From Comamonadaceae bacterium (GTDB lineage Bacteria > Pseudomonadota > Gammaproteobacteria > Burkholderiales > Burkholderiaceae_C): a stretch of DNA of 64,000 nucleotides. A program made the position numbers and the translations under genes. Below are positions 19,481-26,885 of the stretch, one piece after another; position 1 is the first letter of the stretch, and every line of letters starts with the position of its first letter. The notes beneath the pieces were generated by a model. The model was not told the origin of the DNA. It saw only the letters and a list, made by a program, of their open reading frames with translations, and did no database searches. The stretch is from NCBI GenBank assembly GCA_013297875.1, contig JAAFIW010000008.1, positions 62,001 through 126,000 on the forward strand. Reading direction: 5' to 3'.

Positions 19481-20188
19481 ATGTCTGCCCCAAGTAAACT
19501 GCCTGAGATGAACTTCGCTCAATTGTTCCGGTGGCATTTGTCACGCCTGCCATCGGCATGGCTGCTGCTGGTGCAACTGGTTATTCTGGTTTTGGCACCG
19601 CTGACCAACGACAGCACGGCCAGCCATGCGGTGTCCTGGTGTTTGAGCGCGCTGGCCTTGTTGTTGGTGGCAACGATTATTCGCAACAGCCCCATTTACA
19701 CGGGCTTTGGTTTGTTTTTTGTGATTGTGGGCTTGGGCTTGTCCAGCGGTGTGTTGCTGGGCTTTGATTCACCTGACTTGCAGGTGGCCGCGCATTTGGT
19801 GGAGGCGGTGGCTTACTTTTACGGTGCGGCAGGTTTGGTGATGTATATGTTTGAAGATGAATACCTCACCCGCGATGAATTGTTTGCCGCCGCTGCGGTA
19901 TTTACCTTGCTGGCTTGGGGTTTTGCGTTTTTATTCAGTGTGTGCCAGGTGTGGTACCCGGGCAGTTTCAATGCAGTGGCCAATGGGCCGCGTACCTGGG
20001 TGGAATTGATTTTTTTAAGCTTCAGTATTCAGTCGGGCACGGGCTTGAGTGATATCACACCGCTGCTGCCCGCCGCGCGCGTGCTGGTCGCGCTGCAAAT
20101 GTTCAGTGGCGTGATGTATATCGCCTTGGTGGTGTCCAGGCTGGTGGCCTTGCAATACATTGCTCACGCGCCTAAAAGCGAAAAGTAG
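19481..20188 (+). CDS. ion-channel-family membrane protein with an unusual filter
   Basis: A protein of about 235 residues with several hydrophobic helices and, near the C-terminus, a pore-loop arrangement: an amphipathic pore helix (TWVELIFLSFSIQ), the filter-like SGTGLSD, and a final helix. This is the layout of two-transmembrane K+ channel (Ion_trans_2) pores, but the canonical TVGYGD is replaced by GTGLSD, so potassium selectivity is not assured. Two earlier helix pairs precede the pore. The start is uncertain: ATG 19481 was chosen, ATG 19508 (MNFAQLFRWHL) is also possible. It is transcribed away from mraZ. Confidence 0.7.
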   Translation: MSAPSKLPEMNFAQLFRWHLSRLPSAWLLLVQLVILVLAPLTNDSTASHAVSWCLSALALLLVATIIRNSPIYTGFGLFFVIVGLGLSSGVLLGFDSPDLQVAAHLVEAVAYFYGAAGLVMYMFEDEYLTRDELFAAAAVFTLLAWGFAFLFSVCQVWYPGSFNAVANGPRTWVELIFLSFSIQSGTGLSDITPLLPAARVLVALQMFSGVMYIALVVSRLVALQYIAHAPKSEK

Positions 20189-20264
20189 TCTGATTTTTAG
20201 CCAAACCGGCCACCAGCCCATAGAAAGACTGCTCAATTAGCTATCGAAATTATAGCGATGACAG

Positions 20265-21584
20265 CTACAAAATATACCGTGACAAGTCCTCGTTGCGGCT
20301 CAATTCCTTCAATCGCCCATCGACATAAGCCGCGTCAATGGCAACCGTCTGGCCTTGCAGTTTCACCGCATCAAAACTGATCTCGTCCAGCAAGCGTTCC
20401 ATCACGGTGGACAGGCGACGGGCACCAATATTCTCGGTTCGCTCATTCACCTCAAAGGCAATATTGGCCAAGCGGGTAATACCGTCAGGCAAAAAGTTCA
20501 AGATCACGCCTTCGGTGGCCAACAAGGCCTGGTATTGTTTGACCAAGCTGGCGTCGGTGGCCATCAAAATCGCTTCAAAATCGGCAATTGATAGCGATTG
20601 CAATTCCACCCGAATCGGAAAGCGGCCTTGCAATTCGGGAATCAAATCGCTGGGTTTGGCCAGATGGAATGCGCCGCTGGCGATAAACAAAATATGGTCT
20701 GTCTTGATCGGGCCATATTTGGTGGAGACGGTCGTGCCTTCGACCAAGGGCAGCAGATCCCGCTGCACGCCCTGGCGCGATACCTCGGCTGACCCCGAGT
20801 CGCTGCGCGAGGTGACTTTGTCAATTTCGTCAATAAACACAATGCCGTTTTGCTCGGCGTTGTGAATCGCCTGGGTCTTGATGTCGTCTTCGTTGACCAA
20901 CTTGGCCGCTTCTTCGTCGATCAAGAGCTTCAAGGCTTCGGCAATCTTCAGCTTGCGCAGCTTGCGTTTGGACTGGCCGACCTGGCTGAACATGCCGCGC
21001 AATTGCTCGGTCATTTCTTCCATGCCCGCCGGGCCCATGATTTCCAGCGGCTGGCTGCTCTGGGCCACTTCCAGCTCAATGTCCTTGTCATCCAACTGGC
21101 CTTCGCGCAGTTTCTTGCGAAAAGCTTGGCGCGCCGTGCTGTCGGGCGCTGGGCCGTCGTCTGCCGTGCGTGCGGTGGGAATCAATATGTCCAACACCCG
21201 GTCTTCGGCTGCATCTTCAGCGCGCGTTTTCACCTTGCGTTTTTCAGTCTCGCGGGTCTGCTTGATGGCAATTTCCATCAGGTCGCGAATGATGGAGTCC
21301 ACGTCTTTGCCAACATAGCCCACCTCGGTGAACTTGGTGGCCTCCACCTTGATAAACGGCGCATCGGCCAGCCGGGCCAGGCGCCGCGCAATCTCGGTCT
21401 TGCCCACACCGGTGGGGCCAATCATCAAAATGTTTTTGGGTGTGATTTCTGCGCGCAGCTTGCCTTCCACCTGCTGACGCCGCCAGCGATTGCGCAAAGC
21501 AATGGCCACGGCCCGCTTGGCTTGGGCCTGGCCGACGATGTGGTGATCTAACTCGGAAACGATTTCTTGGGGGGTCATGGACAT
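20265..21584 (-). CDS. hslU: ATP-dependent protease ATPase subunit HslU
   Basis: HslU (ClpY) is the AAA+ unfoldase that feeds substrates to the HslV peptidase. The 439-residue protein has [20 protein letters not shown], the Walker [16 protein letters not shown], the pore-loop GYVGKDVD, an I-domain at about residues 110-230, Walker [11 protein letters not shown], sensor region [12 protein letters not shown], and the C-terminal LSRYIL tail that docks into HslV. The protein is complete. HslV is normally encoded directly upstream; here the upstream neighbour is metK, so the peptidase gene must be elsewhere or missing. Confidence 0.96.
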   Translation of the reverse strand: MSMTPQEIVSELDHHIVGQAQAKRAVAIALRNRWRRQQVEGKLRAEITPKNILMIGPTGVGKTEIARRLARLADAPFIKVEATKFTEVGYVGKDVDSIIRDLMEIAIKQTRETEKRKVKTRAEDAAEDRVLDILIPTARTADDGPAPDSTARQAFRKKLREGQLDDKDIELEVAQSSQPLEIMGPAGMEEMTEQLRGMFSQVGQSKRKLRKLKIAEALKLLIDEEAAKLVNEDDIKTQAIHNAEQNGIVFIDEIDKVTSRSDSGSAEVSRQGVQRDLLPLVEGTTVSTKYGPIKTDHILFIASGAFHLAKPSDLIPELQGRFPIRVELQSLSIADFEAILMATDASLVKQYQALLATEGVILNFLPDGITRLANIAFEVNERTENIGARRLSTVMERLLDEISFDAVKLQGQTVAIDAAYVDGRLKELSRNEDLSRYIL

Positions 21585-21607
21585 GGGTTGGGAGGGGATA
21601 CGGGGTC

Positions 21608-21741
21608 AGGGACGCGAAGGTCGCGAAGATTACGCGAAGGACGCGAAAGTAACAGCCAAAATTTCTTAGAAATTCAGGTTTAAGCGTCCAATTTTGAATT
21701 CCTTTCGCGTCCTTCGCGAATCCTTCGCGCCCTTCGCGTCA
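21608..21741. repeat. long palindromic intergenic repeat, copy 4 (hslU-metK)
   Basis: Left-arm units GACGCGAAGG/TCGCGAAGATTACGCGAAGG and the complementary right arm (TTTCGCGTCCTTCGCG) surround an AT-rich centre. It has the same family as the copies at 2710, 5893, 8677 and 38217. Confidence 0.85.
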
Positions 21742-21754
21742 TCCCCGGGTTTTC

Positions 21755-22936
21755 TTACAGCCCAGCCGCTGCCTTCAATGCAGCTGCCTTATCGGTTCTT
21801 TCCCAAGAAAACTCAGGCTCTTCCCGCCCAAAGTGCCCATAAGCCGCTGTCTTCTCGTAAATCGGCCGCAGCAAATCCAGCATCTGGATGATGCCTTTGG
21901 GTCGCAGGTCGAAGTGTTCGTTGACCAGGGCTGCAATCGCCTCGTCGCTGATCACGCCCGTGCCTTCGGTGTAGACGGTGACGTTCATGGGACGGGCTAC
22001 GCCGATGGCGTAGGCCACTTGAATCTGGCACTGGCGGGCCAGGCCGGCAGCCACGATGTTTTTGGCGACATAGCGGGCGGCGTACGCAGCGGAGCGGTCC
22101 ACTTTTGTGGGGTCTTTGCCGCTGAACGCGCCGCCGCCGTGCGGGCAAGCACCGCCGTAGGTGTCGACGATGATTTTGCGACCGGTCAAACCGCAGTCAC
22201 CCTGCGGGCCGCCGATGACGAAACGGCCTGTGGGGTTGATCAGGTATTTGGTGTCTTTCAGCCACTCTTTGGGCAGCACGGGCTTGATGATTTCCTCAAT
22301 GATGGCCTCTACAAACGAGGCCTTCATTTTCTTGGCGGTCTCCGACTGGTCGGGGCTGTGCTGGGTGGACAGCACCACGGTGTCAATGCTGTGGGGCTTG
22401 CCGTCCACATAGCGCATGGTGACCTGGCTTTTCGCGTCAGGCCGTAAAAACGGCAGGCGGCCGTCTTTGCGCAATTGGGCCTGGCGCTCGACCAGGCGGT
22501 GGGCGTAGTAGATAGGCGCGGGCATCAGCTCGGGGGTTTCGTTGCAGGCGTAGCCAAACATCAGGCCCTGGTCGCCGGCACCGGTGTTCAGGTGGTCGTC
22601 ACTGGCCTGGTCCACGCCCTGGGCGATGTCGTTGCTCTGCTTGTCATAGCAAACCATCACCGCGCAGCCTTTGTAGTCGATGCCGTAGTCGGTGTTGTCG
22701 TAGCCAATGCGTTTGATGGTGTCGCGCGCCACCTGGATGTAGTCGACATGCGCGTTGGTGGTGATCTCGCCAGCCAGCACGACCAGGCCGGTGTTGGTCA
22801 GCGTCTCGGCGGCCACACGGCTGCGCGGGTCTTGCTTGAAAATCGCGTCCAGAATCGCGTCAGAAATCTGGTCGGCTACCTTGTCGGGGTGGCCTTCAGA
22901 AACCGATTCAGAAGTGAAGAGAAAGTCGTTCGCCAT
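21755..22936 (-). CDS. metK: S-adenosylmethionine synthetase
   Basis: MetK makes S-adenosylmethionine from methionine and ATP in the cytoplasm. The 393-residue protein begins [20 protein letters not shown], contains the ATP-binding [12 protein letters not shown] hexapeptide region, the P-loop-like [15 protein letters not shown] and the metal/phosphate residues expected, and has the normal family length. The ATG follows GGAG at about 10 nt. It diverges from the acyltransferase pair; its 5' leader can fold into a bulged hairpin. Confidence 0.97.
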   Translation of the reverse strand: MANDFLFTSESVSEGHPDKVADQISDAILDAIFKQDPRSRVAAETLTNTGLVVLAGEITTNAHVDYIQVARDTIKRIGYDNTDYGIDYKGCAVMVCYDKQSNDIAQGVDQASDDHLNTGAGDQGLMFGYACNETPELMPAPIYYAHRLVERQAQLRKDGRLPFLRPDAKSQVTMRYVDGKPHSIDTVVLSTQHSPDQSETAKKMKASFVEAIIEEIIKPVLPKEWLKDTKYLINPTGRFVIGGPQGDCGLTGRKIIVDTYGGACPHGGGAFSGKDPTKVDRSAAYAARYVAKNIVAAGLARQCQIQVAYAIGVARPMNVTVYTEGTGVISDEAIAALVNEHFDLRPKGIIQMLDLLRPIYEKTAAYGHFGREEPEFSWERTDKAAALKAAAGL

Positions 22937-22953
22937 TGTGTTTAAGCTCCAAA

Positions 22954-22996
22954 ACATGCAAAAAAAGATTACGAAAGGCGCGTTGCCTTTGCATGT
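22954..22996 (-). promoter_or_regulatory. structured 5' leader of metK
   Basis: The arms ACATGC (22954-22959) and GCATGT (22991-22996) pair, and inside them AAAGGC (22974-22979) pairs with GCCTTT (22985-22990), with an A-rich bulge on one side. In the metK transcript this hairpin with a run of seven U lies just upstream of the ribosome site. It could be an attenuator or a masking element. It does not match a SAM-riboswitch class that I can recognise. Confidence 0.4.
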
Positions 22997-23108
22997 GAGC
23001 TTCGGCGAACGCTTTAGCAGGCTTGTTTAACGTCGCTCTGCAAGTAGTTCAATAACTCAGCGACGCGTGTATTTTAAACCCTTGCCATTTGCCCGTCATG
23101 CCCACGCC

Positions 23109-23957
23109 ATGTTGATTGTTTTTCGTTGTCTGTCGATGTTGCCCCTGCGCCTGCTGCATGCGCTGGGCGCAGGGCTGGGCTGGCTGGCCTACCTGGGCTC
23201 GCCCACGTACCGCGCGCGGTTCAGGCACAACGTGGCGCAGGCGGCGATTGCGCCACGCGATGCGCGGGCCGCCATCGGTGCCGCAGGCAAGCTGGTGGCC
23301 GAGCTGCCGTGGATCTGGCTGCGCCCGCATGCGCACAAGCAGGCGCTTATTCGGTGGCAGGGCGTGGAGCTGGTGGATGCGGCGCTGGCGCGTGGCAAGG
23401 GCGTGATGTTCATGACGCCGCACATCGGCTGCTTCGAAGCCGTGCCGCAGGCGCAGGTGGAGCGCTACGGTTTGCGGCATGGCGCGATGACTTTGCTGTA
23501 CCGGCCATCGCGCTCAAAAGGCATGGACGCGGTGCTGCGCCAGGTGCGCTCCGCGCCTGGCCTGGAGCCCGCGCCGGTCAGCACCCACGGCGTGCGGCTG
23601 CTGCTCAAAGCCCTGAAGCAGGGCCGCGTGATTGGCCTCTTGCCCGACCAGGTGCCGGCCAGCGGCCTGGGCGTGTGGGCACCTTTTTTCGGCGAACCGG
23701 CCTACACCATGACCCTGGCCACGCGCCTGGCCCAGCAAACCGGGGCCACCGTGCTGATGACCTGGGGCGAGCGCCTGCCCAAGGGCCGGGGCTACATCGT
23801 GCACATCGAGCCACTGGATCTGCCGTTGGATCAAACCCTGGAGCAAGCGGCCACTGCACTGAACCAGCGGCTGGAAGACCTGATCCGGCGTCGCCCCGAC
23901 CTGTATTTGTGGGGCTACGCGCGCTACAAACAACCCAAGACAGAGAGTAAGCCGTGA
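23109..23957 (+). CDS. lipid A biosynthesis lauroyl acyltransferase-like protein
   Basis: Belongs to the LpxL/HtrB family of inner-membrane enzymes that add secondary acyl chains to lipid A. The protein of about 282 residues has an N-terminal hydrophobic helix (LHALGAGLGWLAYLG), the catalytic HX4E motif in TPHIGCFEAV, and family segments such as LPDQVPASGLGVWAPFFG and YLWGYARYKQP. A GTG 14 codons upstream (23067) is an alternative start; neither has a strong ribosome site. The stop overlaps the next gene as GTGA. It is paired with a second family member, a common arrangement next to metK in Burkholderiales. Confidence 0.88.
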   Translation: MLIVFRCLSMLPLRLLHALGAGLGWLAYLGSPTYRARFRHNVAQAAIAPRDARAAIGAAGKLVAELPWIWLRPHAHKQALIRWQGVELVDAALARGKGVMFMTPHIGCFEAVPQAQVERYGLRHGAMTLLYRPSRSKGMDAVLRQVRSAPGLEPAPVSTHGVRLLLKALKQGRVIGLLPDQVPASGLGVWAPFFGEPAYTMTLATRLAQQTGATVLMTWGERLPKGRGYIVHIEPLDLPLDQTLEQAATALNQRLEDLIRRRPDLYLWGYARYKQPKTESKP

Positions 23958-24829
23958 TCGCATTGCTGACCCGCCTGGGCATTGCCTTCATGCGCCTGCT
24001 CTCGCGCCTGCCGCTGGCCTGGGTGCGAGGGCTGGGCTGGCTGCTGGGCTGGTTTTTGTACCTGGTGGCGGTGCCGCGTCGCCGGGTGGTGGCGGTGAAC
24101 CTGGCGCTGTGTTTTCCGGACTTGTCAGCGCATGAGCGTGCAAGGTGGGTGCCGCACGTGTTTATCTACTTTGCCAAAGCCTGGTTGGATCGCAGCTGGC
24201 TCTGGCATGCGCCGCAGTCCGTGCTGGCCCGGCGTCTGAATCTGACGGGTGAACGGCAGGCCCTGCAAGGCCAGCAACCTGTGGTGATTTTTGCGCCACA
24301 TTTTGTAGGTCTGGATGCTGGCTGGACGGCACTGGCCCTGCAGCTGGGCAGGCCACTGACCACCATCTACACCAACCAGGCCAACACGCAGGTGGACGCC
24401 TGGATCCTGTCGGGGCGGCAGCGCTTTGGGCAGACCCGTCTGTTTGGCCGCGTGGAGGGTGTGAAAGACATCGTGGCCCAGCTGCGTGGCGGCGCGGCGC
24501 TGTATTTGTTGCCCGACATGAATTTTGGGCCGGAGGAGTCGGTGTTTGTGCCGTTTTACGGCGTGCCAGCCGCCACCGTGCCGTCGCTGTCGCGCTTTGC
24601 CCGACTGGGCCGCGCCCAGGTGGTGCCCGTGGTCACGCGCATGACGGCCTTGGGCTACGAGGTGCAGGTCAGGACCGCGTGGCCTGACTTTCCCACTGAC
24701 GACGTGCAAGCCGACACGGCGCTGATGAACCTGCGCCTGCAGGACTACATCAACGCCATGCCCCAGCAGTACTACTGGGTGCACAAACGCTTCAAGTCGC
24801 GCCCGCCGGGTCAGGACTCGGTTTACTGA
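23954..24829 (+). CDS. LpxL/LpxM-family lipid A acyltransferase
   Basis: A 291-residue protein with an N-terminal membrane helix (GLGWLLGWFLYLVAVPRRR), then the catalytic HX4D motif in FAPHFVGLDAGW, and conserved family elements: RFGQTRLFGR, LYLLPDMNFGPEESVFVPFYG and the end YYWVHKRFKSRP. The order of motifs fits an enzyme that transfers an acyl chain to lipid A at the inner membrane. It starts with GTG overlapping the stop of the preceding paralogue, so the two genes are translated together. Which chain and position each enzyme modifies cannot be told. Confidence 0.9.
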   Translation: MIALLTRLGIAFMRLLSRLPLAWVRGLGWLLGWFLYLVAVPRRRVVAVNLALCFPDLSAHERARWVPHVFIYFAKAWLDRSWLWHAPQSVLARRLNLTGERQALQGQQPVVIFAPHFVGLDAGWTALALQLGRPLTTIYTNQANTQVDAWILSGRQRFGQTRLFGRVEGVKDIVAQLRGGAALYLLPDMNFGPEESVFVPFYGVPAATVPSLSRFARLGRAQVVPVVTRMTALGYEVQVRTAWPDFPTDDVQADTALMNLRLQDYINAMPQQYYWVHKRFKSRPPGQDSVY

Positions 24830-24852
24830 GCGGTTTTTGGTTTTTATGCCAT

Positions 24853-24905
24853 TTAAGCTGCTTGTGCAGAACCAGCATGCACAAGCAGCTATATAAATCA
24901 TAGCG
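24853..24905. repeat. short dispersed inverted repeat between genes
   Basis: AAGCTGCTTGTGCA and its complement TGCACAAGCAGCT lie about 11 nt apart, followed by ATATAAATCATAGC. This is a member of the TGCTCAAGCAGCTAT family described at 39860. It lies between two convergent genes and could form a hairpin in both transcripts. Confidence 0.7.
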
Positions 24906-24936
24906 ATTCGAGCCTCTTTCAGTACGGCAGTCGATG

Positions 24937-25533
24937 TCAAGAGGTTCCGGCTACACCTCGCAACGCCAGCGCCAAGACCAGCAATCCGATCGCGGCCACC
25001 CAAGCGCCCAGCACCCGTCGAGCGATTGCGGCAATGCTTCGAACGTGAGGCATTGCCTCCAGGTCGAGGTAACCGGACAAAACAATGGCTCCGATGAACG
25101 AAGCTGCCAACACAGCGCCCAATACCGCAGCCGGGCTCAGCACATCCAGGCCCGTGGCAAGTCCCACGGTCAGCCCGGCCACGCAAGCAAGCACCAAGGC
25201 CGACACAGCATGCAACGTTCGCCCAGCCACAGCGCTCAAGCCGACGATGACCACGCCAGCGGGAGCGGCAAAACCAACCCATGGCGCAGGCACGCCAGCG
25301 CCCAGCGACGAACCGACAGCGACTGTGAACGCAAATATCAGCCCCACCGCCACCAGTGTCCGATGCCAAAAGCCACACAGGGCAGCAATCGAGCCGACCA
25401 GAGCCGCCATGGACAGCGGTGAGGTCAGCAAATGCAAGGCACCACTGATGACCGACTCGCCGCTACCGAAAGCGCTGTGCGCCCAGGCCGGGGTTGCGCA
25501 CAGCCAGCTCAACAGCAGCCAATATCTAAGCAC
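24937..25533 (-). CDS. HupE-like membrane protein lacking the metal motif
   Basis: A protein of about 198 residues with a signal sequence (LLLSWLCATPAWA) and about six hydrophobic helices. The start of the mature part, HSAFGSGESVISGALHLLTSP, has the size and topology of the HupE/UreJ family encoded next to it. The canonical HP-x5-DH metal-binding motif is missing; only single His residues remain (LHLLTS, LHAVSA). I chose a GTG that overlaps the hupE stop by 8 nt; an ATG at 25572 would lie further inside hupE. It may be a partner subunit or a diverged duplicate. Confidence 0.65.
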   Translation of the reverse strand: MLRYWLLLSWLCATPAWAHSAFGSGESVISGALHLLTSPLSMAALVGSIAALCGFWHRTLVAVGLIFAFTVAVGSSLGAGVPAPWVGFAAPAGVVIVGLSAVAGRTLHAVSALVLACVAGLTVGLATGLDVLSPAAVLGAVLAASFIGAIVLSGYLDLEAMPHVRSIAAIARRVLGAWVAAIGLLVLALALRGVAGTS

Positions 25534-26116
25534 CCGGCATACCCAACAGAATCCACACGCCTGTTGTCGCAATCAGGCCACCACTGGCCCGCAACATGCT
25601 GCTGCCATGCGGTAGCGATCGCAGCGTGCCAATGGCGATTCCGGCCAGGTGCAGCAGGCCCGTTGAGACCACGAAGCCGGCAGAGTAGGCAGCGGGCGCT
25701 GCTGATCCTGGCAGTTCGGTGCCGTGCGCAAAGCCATGAAGCAGCCCAAAGGCCGCCACGATGGCGACTGCAATACCGACCGGGGCCTGCCAGGCCGAAA
25801 GAATTGCCAGCCCCAGCACGACAACCGACAGCGCAATGCCGGGCTCCACATAGGGCAGCGGCACACCCAAAATACCCAGCACCCCGCCCACCACCATCAA
25901 CAGGGGAAACGCCACGGGCAAAGCCCAGATCAATGGGCGGCCCAGCGCGGCCCCCCAAATGCCCACTGCAACCATGGCCAGCATGTGATCCAGCCCGGTC
26001 AGCGGGTGCAGGTAACCCGCCAGAAAGCCCCCCGTGGTGACCTGATCGGTGTGGGCCTGCGTGCTGGTTGTGACCAGCACCAGGAGCAAGGCGCAAAAAA
26101 GGCGAGTGAATTTCAT
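25526..26116 (-). CDS. HupE/UreJ family metal permease
   Basis: HupE/UreJ proteins are inner-membrane permeases for nickel or cobalt, often linked to urease or hydrogenase genes but here to an outer-membrane receptor. The 196-residue protein has a cleavable signal (LLLVLVTTSTQA) with His just after it, the family motif HPLTGLDHMLAMVAVG at about residues 37-52, and six further hydrophobic helices including FGLLHGFAHGTE with a second His cluster. It lies 21 nt downstream of the DUF4198 gene. The metal is inferred from the family. Confidence 0.85.
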   Translation of the reverse strand: MKFTRLFCALLLVLVTTSTQAHTDQVTTGGFLAGYLHPLTGLDHMLAMVAVGIWGAALGRPLIWALPVAFPLLMVVGGVLGILGVPLPYVEPGIALSVVVLGLAILSAWQAPVGIAVAIVAAFGLLHGFAHGTELPGSAAPAAYSAGFVVSTGLLHLAGIAIGTLRSLPHGSSMLRASGGLIATTGVWILLGMPGA

Positions 26117-26137
26117 GTTGTTGACGGCTGGCTGGCG

Positions 26138-26863
26138 TTAGTTCGCCACGAAAATCAGGTTACTGGCCACCGCCAGCGAGTCATAGCGGGGGTCGCCAGT
26201 CACCTTCATCCGCCGTTCGGTCCAGACAAAATTTCGTCCAGCATCCACCTTGTAAGTGGCGCGGCCGTCGGCATCGGTTTTCTCGCCGCTGGCATGCTCG
26301 CTTTTGGACACCTTGACGCCCTCCAATGGCTTGCCGTCCCAAAGCACCTGCACCGTGATGGTGTCGCCTGCCTTCGGGGCATTGGGGGACAGCGGCACAA
26401 TTTCCATTTGCAGGCCCACTGGTTTTTGCACCGGCGCACTCCAGCGCACCACGTACTTGGCCGTTTTCTTGGCCCAAACACCCGAGACGGCCCCGCTGAC
26501 TTCGTTCATCGGTTTTTCAACCGTGCCGCTGGTGGTCCGGCTGAAAAAACCATTGGTGAATTCCAGCGCAAGCAGGTCGGCTTCCGGTGGCGCGCCAACG
26601 CGCACCGCACCATCGACGATGCCTGGTTGCACGGTTTGCTGGAGCACCACCGGCTGACCGGCAGCGCTGTAGCCCCAGGCACGGGTCAGTTTTGTGGCGG
26701 GGTAAGGCACCGGTTTGCCGTCGTCGGCAAAACGCACGATGAACTGACCTGGCGTGGCCGGTGTAGCCGGGTCAAAGAAAGCATCATGTGCGTTGGCTGT
26801 GCTGACCCACACCCCGCTGAGAAGGCAAAGTGTCAGCAGTGACGAAAAAGAAGAGTTTTTCAT
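26138..26863 (-). CDS. DUF4198 periplasmic protein, probable metal-uptake component
   Basis: A 241-residue secreted protein with signal peptide (LLTLCLLSGVWVSTANA) and His directly after cleavage (HDAFF). The C-terminal part (DTITVQVLWDGKPLEGVKV ... TDADGRATYKVDAG) is the Ig-like repeat typical of DUF4198 proteins, which are found beside nickel/cobalt transporters (NikK-like). No catalytic motif is seen. It sits between a TonB receptor (22 nt upstream) and hupE, so it probably receives or presents a metal or metallophore in the periplasm; this role is inferred from context. Confidence 0.8.
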   Translation of the reverse strand: MKNSSFSSLLTLCLLSGVWVSTANAHDAFFDPATPATPGQFIVRFADDGKPVPYPATKLTRAWGYSAAGQPVVLQQTVQPGIVDGAVRVGAPPEADLLALEFTNGFFSRTTSGTVEKPMNEVSGAVSGVWAKKTAKYVVRWSAPVQKPVGLQMEIVPLSPNAPKAGDTITVQVLWDGKPLEGVKVSKSEHASGEKTDADGRATYKVDAGRNFVWTERRMKVTGDPRYDSLAVASNLIFVAN

Positions 26864-26885
26864 GGCGTTTATGCTGAAGTGAAAA

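Noticed and set aside
22937-23066. A known SAM riboswitch class upstream of metK
   Set aside because: A hairpin is present but I could not match conserved core motifs of any known SAM-riboswitch class.
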